Assembly (NCBI GenBank): GCA_031275955.1
Contig: JAISNZ010000097.1
Location: forward strand, 1-16,212
Source of the DNA: Desulfovibrio sp.
GTDB lineage: Bacteria > Desulfobacterota > Desulfovibrionia > Desulfovibrionales > Desulfovibrionaceae
Length of the DNA stretch: 16,212 nucleotides
Reading direction: 5' to 3'
The notes beneath the pieces are model-generated. The model was given only the letters and a program-made list of their open reading frames with translations. It did no database searches and had not been told where the DNA came from. Made by a program: the position numbers and the translations under genes. Shown piece by piece: positions 7,674-13,674 of the stretch (position 1 is the stretch's first letter; the number at the start of each line of letters is the position of its first letter).

Positions 7674-8927
7674 ATGGAGGGAAAAACCTTCGGAGAAACC
7701 GTGCGGCACGTCCTGGTGGTTCAACTCGCCCGCTTCGGCGATCTGCTGCAAAGCAAAAGACTTCTCCTCAGCCTTGCGGCCGAACCGGACACCACGGTAC
7801 ACCTGTGCCTGGACGTCTCCCTGGCCTCCCTGGCCTCCCTGGTCTATCCCCAGGTCCAGATCCACGCCATCCCCTGCCATCGCAACGCCGGGGTCGCCCC
7901 GCGCGACATGCTGCCGCTCCTGCTGCGCGAAGGCGCCCGTCTGGCCGGACTGCGCTGCGAACAGGTCTATTTCCTCAACGCTTCCCCCCTCTCCTATGCC
8001 CTGGCCGCGCTCTTTCCCCCGGAAACAGCCAGGGGATATGTCCGCGACAAAGGACAGAATCTGCGCGGTCCCTGGACCAGACTTGCCGCCCGCCTGCTCC
8101 GCCGCCGGCAGACCTCTCCCCTCAATCTGGTGGATTTCTGGGCTTGGCAGCACCCCGCCCCCATCGCCCCGGAACAGGTCAACCCCCTCCCCGGGGCCGC
8201 AGGCAGCGGGCGCGTCGGAGTGGTCATGGCCGGACGGGAAACGCGCCGTTCCCTGCCGCCCGAAACCCTGGCTCTGGTCATCCAGGCGGTCTTCCAGGCC
8301 AGGGGGGGCCCCCGCCTGGTTTGTCTGGGCAGCGGAGCGGAGCGCCCTCTGGCGCGGCGTCTGGCGCGCCTGCTGCCGCCCAGGACGGCGGAATGCCTGG
8401 AGGACGCCACGGGGCGGACATCCCTGGAAGATCTGCCGGAGATCCTGCGCGGCCTGGATTTGCTGCTCAGCCCGGATACCGGGATCATGCACCTGGCCGC
8501 CCATCTGGGGACCCCGGTCCTGGCCTTTTTCCTGGCCTCGGCCCGCTGCTTTGAAACAGGACCCTACGGCTGGGGACACAGGGTCTGGCAGGCGAATCTC
8601 CCCTGCGTCCCCTGCCTGGAATCCGCCCCCTGTCCCCGGAAACACGCCTGTCTGGCCCCCTTTGCCCGCAAGGACCCCCTGGCGCTTCTCGCCGGCAGGT
8701 CCGCGCCCGACTGGCCCGAGGACCTCCTTGGCTGCGTCACCGCCCTGGACGCCCTGGGGGGCACCTGCCGGGTCGTGGACGGCCGGGAGCGCCGGGCGGA
8801 GGAACGCCTGGGACTGCGCTCCGCCCTTGGCGCCTATCTGGGAATTTCCGGACTGGAGGAAGGCTGCGGGGAGACCGCCGCCCTGTATGAGGAAACGGAC
8901 TGGATGCTCCCGCCCGGAAAAGGATAA
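7674..8927 (+). CDS. GT9 (heptosyltransferase-like) glycosyltransferase, second copy
   Basis: Predicted family-9 glycosyltransferase of 417 residues, paralogous to the protein at 741-2255. The N-terminus has HVLVVQLARFGDLLQSKRLL (12-31). The C-terminal half has VGVVMAGRE (181-189), RLVCLGSGAERPLARRLA (214-231) and the signature SPDTGIMHLAAHLGTPVLAF (266-285), then ETGPYGWGHRV. A cysteine cluster C311-x2-C314-x5-C320-x5-C326 takes the same place as in the first copy. The frame is open back to 7554, but that part is random-looking. ATG 7674 is used; GTG 7701 (GGAG 5 nt upstream, giving an N-terminus right at the conserved VRHVLVVQLARFGD) is an equally good start. It leads a two-gene unit with the CgeB-like gene 3 nt downstream. 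The shorter tail after residue 335 is not recognised. The sugar and acceptor are unknown. Confidence 0.87.
   Translation: MEGKTFGETVRHVLVVQLARFGDLLQSKRLLLSLAAEPDTTVHLCLDVSLASLASLVYPQVQIHAIPCHRNAGVAPRDMLPLLLREGARLAGLRCEQVYFLNASPLSYALAALFPPETARGYVRDKGQNLRGPWTRLAARLLRRRQTSPLNLVDFWAWQHPAPIAPEQVNPLPGAAGSGRVGVVMAGRETRRSLPPETLALVIQAVFQARGGPRLVCLGSGAERPLARRLARLLPPRTAECLEDATGRTSLEDLPEILRGLDLLLSPDTGIMHLAAHLGTPVLAFFLASARCFETGPYGWGHRVWQANLPCVPCLESAPCPRKHACLAPFARKDPLALLAGRSAPDWPEDLLGCVTALDALGGTCRVVDGRERRAEERLGLRSALGAYLGISGLEEGCGETAALYEETDWMLPPGKG
7817..7843 (+). repeat. Three 9-bp tandem units in the GT9 gene
   Basis: CTCCCTGGC occurs three times in a row, with the last base T in the third copy. It encodes the run SLASLASLV in frame. 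It is short and in frame, so slippage by whole units would change protein length without breaking the gene. Confidence 0.75.
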
Positions 8928-8930
8928 GGC

Positions 8931-10184
8931 ATGATCCGCGTTCTTGTTGTCCTGCCCCTGTACGGAGGATCGCTTCCTGTGGGGCGCTGCGCGGCCAGGG
9001 GCCTGCGGGAGGCCGGTTGTCTGGTGGAGACTTTCGAGGCCCCGGCTTTTTATTCCGCCTTTACCGCCCTGGAGGATTTGCGGGTGGGCGCGGAGCGCTA
9101 TGAGGCCCTGCAGAACGCCTTTCTGCAGGTGATCTCCCAGGCCGTCCTCAGCAAGGCGGACGCCTTCGCCCCGGATCTGGTGCTTTGCCTGGCCCAGGCT
9201 CCCCTCAGCCCCCTGGCCCTCAAACGGCTGCGCGCCAAAAAAGTGCCCACGGCCATGTGGTTTGTGGAGGATTTTCGTCTCTTTCCCTACTGGCGGGCCT
9301 TTGCCCCCCTCTATGACCTGTTCGCGGTCATCCAGAAGGAACCGTTTTTTACGGAACTCGCGGCTATCGGGGTGCAAAACGTCCTTTACCTGCCCCTGGC
9401 GGCTGATCCCTCCCTGCACCGCCCTTTGCGCCTTTCCGCGGAGGAGAAGAAGGAATTCGGCTCAACCCTCTCCTTCATGGGCGCGGGATATCCGAACAGG
9501 CGCAAGGCTTTTGTGGAACTCCTCCGCCATGATTTCAAGATCTGGGGCACGGAATGGGAAGGGGAACCCCGCCTCGCCCCCCTGGTTCAGCGCCAAGGCG
9601 CGCGCATCAGTCCGGAAGACACGGTGCGCATTTATAACGCCAGCGCCATCAATCTGAACCTGCACTCCAGCGTGCGGACGGCGGAAATCGTCAGCCGGGG
9701 CGATTTCGTCAACCCGCGCACCTTTGAACTGGCCGCCTGCGAGGCTTTCCAGCTTGTGGATCAGCGCGTCCTCCTGGACGAACTCTTCACCCCGGAGGAA
9801 CTGGCCCGCTTTGATTCCTTGCCGGGACTCCTGGCCGCCGTGGCCCACTACAGGGACCGGCCGGATGAACGCCGGCGGATGGCGGCCAAGGCCCGTGAGC
9901 GGGTTCTGGCGGAACATACCTACGCCCGGCGCATGAGCGCGCTGCTTGCCTTTGCCGCTGAGCGCCTTCCGGATTTCGGCCCGCGTCCTCCCGCGGCCTG
10001 GCCGGAACATATGCCGGAAGACATGCGCCTGGCCGTCACCCGCCTTCTGGAAGAACTCCAGCTGCCCGCTGACGCGGGTTTTGACGATCTCAGCGCCGCT
10101 CTCCGGACGAAAAACAGCCCGCTCACGGAAGTGGAAACCGCGCTCCTCTTTCTGGAGGAATGGAAAAAACTCTACTCGGGATAG
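8931..10184 (+). CDS. CgeB-like glycosyltransferase, second copy
   Basis: Protein of 417 residues of the CgeB-like glycosyltransferase type. It starts directly with a Rossmann strand, RVLVVLPLYGGSLPVGR (3-19). The landmarks parallel the minus-strand CgeB protein: AMWFVEDFRL (108-117) against ASWFVDNPHL; VLYLPLAAD (151-159) against VSYLPLGTD; INLNLHSS (240-247) against AVNFNCTS; RTFELAACEAF (263-273) against QRVFDVPASRSF; and the identical RVLAEHTY (324-331). It lacks the ~170-residue N-terminal domain of that protein and instead has a tail of about 75 residues (343-417) that I do not recognise. ATG 8931 is preceded by AAGG and sits 3 nt after the GT9 stop, so the two are co-translated or co-transcribed. 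The product probably adds a sugar to the same glycan as its GT9 partner (inference). Confidence 0.86.
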   Translation: MIRVLVVLPLYGGSLPVGRCAARGLREAGCLVETFEAPAFYSAFTALEDLRVGAERYEALQNAFLQVISQAVLSKADAFAPDLVLCLAQAPLSPLALKRLRAKKVPTAMWFVEDFRLFPYWRAFAPLYDLFAVIQKEPFFTELAAIGVQNVLYLPLAADPSLHRPLRLSAEEKKEFGSTLSFMGAGYPNRRKAFVELLRHDFKIWGTEWEGEPRLAPLVQRQGARISPEDTVRIYNASAINLNLHSSVRTAEIVSRGDFVNPRTFELAACEAFQLVDQRVLLDELFTPEELARFDSLPGLLAAVAHYRDRPDERRRMAAKARERVLAEHTYARRMSALLAFAAERLPDFGPRPPAAWPEHMPEDMRLAVTRLLEELQLPADAGFDDLSAALRTKNSPLTEVETALLFLEEWKKLYSG

Positions 10185-10363
10185 GACAACTGCGGCCTGA
10201 AGGCGCGCTGCCGCAAACGCGCTCCGCTCTGGAAGCATTTCCGGAGGAAAGTGTTCCGGATGCCGCGGCGGCGCTCCTTTCCTGGATCCGCCACGCAAAA
10301 AAACCTCGTTGTCTTTGTAAAAACAAATATACTATCTTCATCAAGTTCGCCGTGTTGGTATAA
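10185..10363. other. AT-rich intergenic stretch after the CgeB gene
   Basis: No convincing gene. An imperfect hairpin at about 10233-10262 (GCAT..CCGG paired with CCGGATGC, with a bulge) could slow transcription from the CgeB gene but has no T tract. TTTGTAAAAACAAA (about 10315-10328) forms a weaker stem. Base composition drops sharply towards A+T from about 10297, which marks the edge of the mosaic region. Confidence 0.35.
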
Positions 10364-10822
10364 CTACCAGTTTCTTATACGCGCCGTTAGCGCAAAGTAC
10401 CGTTCGGTACTGACGGCTGGTTGCAGGATCGCGCAATTTAGACGATAAGCGTTCGTGCCTTCCTTGGCGTTCAGGCGTTTGATGAACTCTTGCGCGTCTT
10501 CCCAAGATAATTTCTCCACCGGGTTATTCCGGCCTTTGAACATGCTCGGATTGTCCCCCATCACCGCTTCCCATTGAGCCTGCGTCACTTCATACTTGCC
10601 CAGGTAGAACGGCTTGCTGATAGTCACCCGGTGCTGCGGCGTTTCAATATAATTAGCATCCTCAAAATTCTTGTCCGCCCCCATGGTAAACGACCCGGTC
10701 GGAATCAGCACAAACTCCATACCGATGCTGTTGATATAGGTCTTTTCGGCGGCGTGGGCAAAAAATGCTCCGCCGGACAGAAAGAGGTACAAAATGGAAA
10801 AACATGTCATAACAAAACGCAT
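10364..10822 (-). CDS. Truncated secreted SUMF1/FGE-domain protein (probable pseudogene)
   Basis: Open frame of 152 residues with an N-terminal signal peptide (MRFVMTCFSILYLFLSGGAF, predicted cut after FFAHA, about residue 24). The opening of a formylglycine-generating-enzyme / SUMF1-type domain follows: NSIGMEFVLIPTGSFTMGAD (31-50), TPQHRVTISKPFYLGKYEVT (61-80), QAQWEAVMGDNPS (81-93), NPVEKLSWEDAQEFIKRLN (100-118). The domain stops at AYRL (125-128), just where the family continues PTEAEWEYAARAG; from residue 129 the reading is unrelated and ends 24 codons later. More than half of the domain, with its conserved core, is missing, so it is probably inactive. ATG 10822 has GGAGG 10 nt upstream; the frame further upstream has no domain. 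No continuation was found in the bases downstream. A bulged palindrome lies in the foreign tail. Confidence 0.75.
   Translation of the reverse strand: MRFVMTCFSILYLFLSGGAFFAHAAEKTYINSIGMEFVLIPTGSFTMGADKNFEDANYIETPQHRVTISKPFYLGKYEVTQAQWEAVMGDNPSMFKGRNNPVEKLSWEDAQEFIKRLNAKEGTNAYRLNCAILQPAVSTERYFALTARIRNW
10383..10417. repeat. Bulged palindrome, REP-like
   Basis: An outer stem GCCGTT (10383-10388) with GACGGC (10412-10417) and an inner perfect stem AGTACCG (10396-10402) with CGGTACT (10405-10411), two-base loop TT and a seven-base bulge on one side. No T tract follows in either direction, so it is not a standard terminator. The architecture resembles REP/BIME-type palindromes, but only one copy is in the window. 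Confidence 0.45.
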
Positions 10823-11292
10823 AGCGGAAAAGCCTCCTGCCGATGAAGGTTTGAGACGATTCACATTACTGTCAGCGCCCCGGCAAAATGTTTGCCGGGC
10901 GGGAGGACCGGAATGGGGTACAACGCTATCTGATCGCGGGACAAAAGGCAAAGTTTGGGTATGAGTGTGCTTCAAGATGGGCACAGGGAAATATCCCGTA
11001 AAAGATGCCGGATACATGGATAGCATTCGATTCGGAAACTCAAAAAAACCTTGACCCGCGGGGCAGGTCTATACAGGGATTATGGTTTGAAGACCTCTTG
11101 CCATCCTCCCGGAAATCCGTATAGTCCGGAAGCGGCGGCCTCTGGGAAAATCCGCCGCCGTAAGCGCGGTAACGCAACGCGTGGGGGGCGGGAGAAACCC
11201 TCCCCTGCCGAGGGAATTTGAGGGAGCAAAGCCCCCTCAAAAAGATTCGTATTGACGCTCCGGGAGCAAAAAACCTTTTGGCTGAGAATGTT
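10823..11292. other. Gene-poor divergent region with several strong hairpins
   Basis: About 470 bases with no supportable gene between the truncated FGE-like gene (minus) and the zinc-ribbon gene (plus). It holds four inverted repeats: CCCGGCAAA-ATG-TTTGCCGGG (10879-10899), GCGGCGG with CCGCCGC (11132-11158), TTTGAGGG with CCCTCAAA (11217-11241), extended by an inner GC/GC pair around AAA, and GCTCCGGGAGC (11257-11267). None is followed by a T tract. Promoters for both flanking genes should lie here but I cannot place them. A small frame at 11040-11324 minus has no recognisable features. Confidence 0.5.
10879..10899. other. Perfect 9-bp hairpin with 3-nt loop upstream of the FGE-like gene
   Basis: CCCGGCAAA, loop ATG, TTTGCCGGG. 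It would lie in the 5' leader of the minus-strand FGE-like gene, 57 nt ahead of its ATG. It is a very stable structure; it lacks a T tract on either side, so it may be an mRNA-stabilising or protein-binding element rather than a terminator. Confidence 0.55.
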
Positions 11293-11640
11293 ATGGCCTG
11301 TGATACCACAAACCGCCCCGGCAACCCCTCCGGCGGCCCCCTCCCCCGGATCGACGGCGGAGAACCTCCCTCCGGCGGCCCCTATGATCCGGAACTCCTC
11401 TATGTGGAATGCCGCGCCTGCGGCAAGCCGGTATTGTGGGAATCCGGAAAAACAACGGAACTTCTCCTGGCCGCCGGCGTGGATATTTCCCGCCTTGACG
11501 AACGCTGCCTAATTCTTTCCGAAGGGTGCCCAGCCTGCAGGCCCCACGAGGAGCACGGCTTTACCCTGGCGGTTCTGCGCATCGCCGGCCTCACCCCGGA
11601 AGAAGCCGCCTACATGGACAAACCGGCGGGCAACGCTTAG
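11293..11640 (+). CDS. Hypothetical protein with CxxC...CxxC zinc-ribbon-like pattern
   Basis: Protein of 115 residues. Residues 1-30 are Gly/Pro-rich and probably disordered. From about 36 it is compact: LLYVECRACGKPVLW (35-49) gives C40-x2-C43, and ILSEGCPACRP (74-84) gives C79-x2-C82. The two CxxC pairs 35 residues apart suggest a zinc ribbon. C72 is an additional cysteine. I do not recognise a named family; I believe similar small proteins occur in Desulfovibrio, but this is from memory. ATG 11293 has only a weak ribosome binding site; the frame is open to a TTG at 11218, whose start would fall inside a hairpin, so the later start is preferred but not certain. It stands alone, convergent with the repeat lipoprotein 65 nt downstream. 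Confidence 0.65.
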   Translation: MACDTTNRPGNPSGGPLPRIDGGEPPSGGPYDPELLYVECRACGKPVLWESGKTTELLLAAGVDISRLDERCLILSEGCPACRPHEEHGFTLAVLRIAGLTPEEAAYMDKPAGNA

Positions 11641-11705
11641 GAAAACGCTTACCTACCAGCTATCAATCTGATATACCCGCTAAAAGTTACAGGCGCAATA
11701 AGCCC

Positions 11706-12383
11706 TTAGTTCCTATTGCCGGTACTGCGCTGCTGTTGCGTTTGACGCTTGGACTTTTGCTGACTTTGACTCTGTTGAGGCGAACGCTGCTGCTCTTGGC
11801 GCTGCTGGACTTGGCGTTCTTGGCGCTGCTGCTCTTGCCGCTGACCATCACGCCGTTCCCGCTCCTGCTGTTGTTGCCTCTGGCGTTCCTGGTCCCGCTT
11901 TTGTTGCGTTTGGCGTTCCCTCTCCCGCTCTTGTTGCCCCTGGCGTTCCTGGTCCCGCTTTTGCTGCGTTTGGCGTTCCCTCTCCCGATCTTGTTGCCTT
12001 TGGCGTTCCTGGTCCCGCTTTTGTTGGGTTTGACGTTCTTTTTCCCGCTCCTGTTGCCGTTGACGCTCCTGAGCCGCCACCCTCTGCCCCTTCTGGCGTT
12101 CCCGTTCCTCCTTCCGCCGCTCCATTTCGCGCTTCATACGCGCCTGTTCCTTGCGCTCCCACTCCAGGCGTTCACGCTCCAATCTCTGACGTTCCCGGGC
12201 ATTGGCACGTTGCTCCAATGACACACGATTCATCCGTTCTCGCTCATACGCATCCATCATGCTCCTCTCATACCCGGCATCGTCATAATAATCATCATCA
12301 TGCAGCAAATGACGACAACTTGAAAAAACTAATGAGAAACTCAAAGCCAATACAATAAAAAATACAGTTCTTGTACGACGCAT
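11706..12383 (-). CDS. Gln/Arg/Glu-rich repeat lipoprotein
   Basis: Protein of 225 residues. It begins with a lipoprotein-like signal, MRRTRTVFFIVLALSFSLVF then SSC, putting the lipidated cysteine at C23 (the lipobox VFSSC is not perfect). An acidic patch HDDDYYDDAGY (28-38) is followed by a long highly charged helix rich in R, E, Q and K (about 45-200), probably a coiled coil or single alpha-helix. Three near-identical 20-residue units (about 112-171) share the core RQTQQKRDQERQ. The end is Gln/Ser-rich with basic residues. ATG 12383 has AAGGAG 7 nt upstream and the signal peptide starts there, so the longer frame to 12476 is rejected. It may act as an envelope spacer or tether; no enzymatic motif is present and I cannot name a family. 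It is monocistronic; 12384-12587 upstream holds no gene. Confidence 0.72.
   Translation of the reverse strand: MRRTRTVFFIVLALSFSLVFSSCRHLLHDDDYYDDAGYERSMMDAYERERMNRVSLEQRANARERQRLERERLEWERKEQARMKREMERRKEERERQKGQRVAAQERQRQQEREKERQTQQKRDQERQRQQDRERERQTQQKRDQERQGQQERERERQTQQKRDQERQRQQQQERERRDGQRQEQQRQERQVQQRQEQQRSPQQSQSQQKSKRQTQQQRSTGNRN
11881..12060. repeat. 60-bp tandem repeat, three units
   Basis: Three consecutive 60-base units at 11881-11940, 11941-12000 and 12001-12060, each opening TGGCGTTCCTGGTCCCGCTT on the plus strand. The first two differ at only a few positions; the third is more diverged towards its end. A degraded partial unit precedes them (11861-11880). The unit length is a multiple of three, so copy-number change would add or remove 20-residue blocks of the lipoprotein. 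Confidence 0.92.
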
Positions 12384-12587
12384 AACACCGCTCCTTTTTG
12401 CTTTGGTTAAACTGAAGTTCCAGACTATTTTCGTGTCCAGGAAAACCCTGCAACGATCCGGCCTGGTGCGGGGCATTGTCTTTTGAGATGGTCCCCATAG
12501 TTCGGACAGGATGCCGCTGTTTCTTGGCTTGCCTTTTCCCTTATCAGGCTGCCTTTATCCAGTCCTTGCCATAACACATATCCGGGG

Positions 12588-12788
12588 TTATCCCTCCCAG
12601 GCTGCTGTGAGACCAGAGCCGGACTTGGCGCTTTGCGCCGGCGATGCGTTATAGGCCAGGGCAGCCGCCGCCATAACCATGCATTCACTCAAATCCTCTC
12701 CCTGACTGATGGCTTCCGGAAAATCCGGAAACGCTATGGAGTACCCTCCTTCTCTGGCCGGGATAAATACCGCGAAATAATAGGTCAT
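12588..12788 (-). CDS. Truncated HicB-like antitoxin, orphan
   Basis: Frame of 66 residues. The first ~45 match the partial RNase-H-like N-terminal domain of HicB antitoxins: MTYYFAVFIPAREGGYSIAF (1-20), then PDFPEAISQGEDLSECMVMA (21-40), with the GGYS..FPD..EA..G motif. HicB proteins are usually about 70 to 140 residues with a C-terminal DNA-binding part. Here the sequence after AAAALA is low-complexity and ends, so that part is missing. No HicA toxin gene is next to it. ATG 12788 has AAGGGG 7 nt upstream; the frame upstream of it is not conserved. The neighbouring minus frame (12425-12688) does not give a convincing continuation, so a simple frameshift is unproven. Likely a decaying antitoxin relic, or a solitary regulator. 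Confidence 0.62.
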   Translation of the reverse strand: MTYYFAVFIPAREGGYSIAFPDFPEAISQGEDLSECMVMAAAALAYNASPAQSAKSGSGLTAAWEG

Positions 12789-12803
12789 ATACAAACCCCT
12801 TGC

Positions 12804-12821
12804 GGGAGGGGACCCCCTCCC
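12804..12821. other. GC hairpin just upstream of the HicB-like gene
   Basis: GGGAGGGG (12804-12811) pairs perfectly with CCCCTCCC (12814-12821) around a 2-base loop. On the minus strand it precedes the ribosome binding site and the ATG at 12788, so it would sit in the leader of the HicB-like mRNA. There is no T tract for a terminator. Confidence 0.45.
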
Positions 12822-12962
12822 CGTTTGCAGAAGTCTCACTCCGGTTTGCTTATCAATTTTCCGTACCGTATCATTTTTGATTTGGTATGTCTGCCGATGG
12901 TTGTCCGGAAATGCCCTCAGGGATCATAGGCCTTGGTGTGATTTGTGCCGTTTTGGCCCTGC

Positions 12963-12991
12963 TTGACACATAGCGTATGGCGGGCTTATTT
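12963..12991 (+). promoter_or_regulatory. Sigma-70 type promoter of the HU gene
   Basis: A perfect TTGACA (12963-12968), a 17-base spacer, and TTATTT (12986-12991). This is about 60 nt ahead of the HU start codon. It is the best promoter match in the window. Confidence 0.7.
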
Positions 12992-13053
12992 GCCGAACCA
13001 TGCGCGGCTGTGCCGTCTCATTCACCACCATCACCATTGCCCGGGAGGACATC

Positions 13054-13326
13054 ATGACCAAGGCCGAACTCGTTAAAACCCTGAAGGAACAGGCGCGTCT
13101 CGCTACCAACGCCCAAGCCGAAGCCGCGTATAACGGACTTTTTAACATTTTGGCCGAAACGCTGAAAAAAGGCGATTCCGTTGCTATACCCGGCTTCGGC
13201 AGCTTCAAGGTGGTGGAACGCAAGGCGCGGAAAGGCCGCAATCCCCGCAGCGGCGAGGAAATCGCCATCCCCGCTTCCAAAGCCGTGAAATTCACCCCGG
13301 GCAAGACGCTGAAAGCCTGCCTGTAG
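13054..13326 (+). CDS. HU-family DNA-binding protein
   Basis: Histone-like nucleoid protein of 90 residues, the usual HU length; it works as a dimer that bends DNA. The N-terminal helices MTKAELVKTLKEQA (1-14) and AEAAYNGLFNILAETLKKGD (22-41) lead into the saddle VAIPGFGSFKVVERKARKGR (43-62). The DNA-intercalating arm tip is N63-P64 in GRNPRSGEEI, followed by IPASKAVKFTPGKTLK (72-87). This fits the HU/IHF signature. ATG 13054 has GGGAGGA a few bases upstream; the frame to 13000 upstream is not conserved. It has its own promoter and a strong terminator, so it is a single-gene unit between the accessory stretch and the sugar operon. Confidence 0.96.
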   Translation: MTKAELVKTLKEQARLATNAQAEAAYNGLFNILAETLKKGDSVAIPGFGSFKVVERKARKGRNPRSGEEIAIPASKAVKFTPGKTLKACL

Positions 13327-13344
13327 GGACTTTGAACCTTGCAT

Positions 13345-13387
13345 AAAAAACCCCGCCTGCCGACAAGCCGGGGCTTTCGTTGTTTGT
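13345..13387 (+). terminator. Rho-independent terminator after the HU gene
   Basis: CCCCG (13351-13355) pairs with CGGGG (13369-13373), extended by two inner pairs across a mismatch. An A tract precedes the stem and the T-rich CTTTCGTTGTTTGT follows. It begins about 20 nt after the stop codon and ends the HU transcript. Confidence 0.8.
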
Positions 13388-13477
13388 GCGGCCTGACTTT
13401 TGGCCTGGTCGCTACACAAGCCGGATCTCCATGAGTTTTTTTCTCTTTGCGTGGTGGATCCTGGGGGAGATTCCCGC

Positions 13478-13507
13478 TTGACGCCCGGCTGGGCATATCT
13501 TTATGGT
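13478..13507 (+). promoter_or_regulatory. Possible promoter of the CDP-sugar operon
   Basis: TTGACG (13478-13483), an 18-base spacer and TATGGT (13502-13507), about 165 nt ahead of rfbF. It follows the HU terminator, and no other gene separates it from rfbF. The 13388-13674 gap otherwise shows no gene; a 16-codon frame at 13432 is too short to support. I looked for a GGCGGTAG ops element and did not find one. Confidence 0.5.
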
Positions 13508-13674
13508 AGTCGATGCAGTTTTATGACTCTGCCGGACCCTGGCGGCCGCGGCTGGAGCGTGTTCCCGCCGCGGCCGCCGGATCAAAATTGCCCGGCTGCG
13601 GTTTTCAGCGGGAATGTGCGGGAGAGGCGTCTTTCCCGGCGGCCCGGGCGCATTTTCGGGGTAAGGATATTCCC

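Noticed and set aside
7560..9419. Minus-strand frame of 619 residues opposite the second GT9 and CgeB genes
   Set aside because: No conserved motifs, Gly/Gln-rich composition, and it is antisense to two well-supported genes.
10160..10363. Short frame of 67 residues after the CgeB gene
   Set aside because: It overlaps the CgeB end, has no ribosome binding site and no recognisable domain.
10364..10822. A diversity-generating retroelement target, since such targets often use an FGE-like fold
   Set aside because: There is no reverse transcriptase, template repeat or variable repeat in the window, and the domain is cut before the region where variability would lie.
11526..12221. Plus-strand frame of 231 residues, very Leu-rich, that looks like a membrane protein
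   Set aside because: It is the antisense of the Gln/Arg/Glu-rich repeat lipoprotein. Glu, Gln and Arg codons read backwards give Leu-rich runs, while the minus frame has a signal peptide and a ribosome binding site.
12425..12688. Minus frame of 87 residues as a frameshifted HicB C-terminus
   Set aside because: No clear match to the HicB helix-turn-helix or ribbon part could be seen, so a frameshift is not supported.
13432..13482. A 16-codon hydrophobic leader peptide before the CDP-sugar operon
   Set aside because: It is too short, has no ribosome binding site and ends over the promoter candidate.
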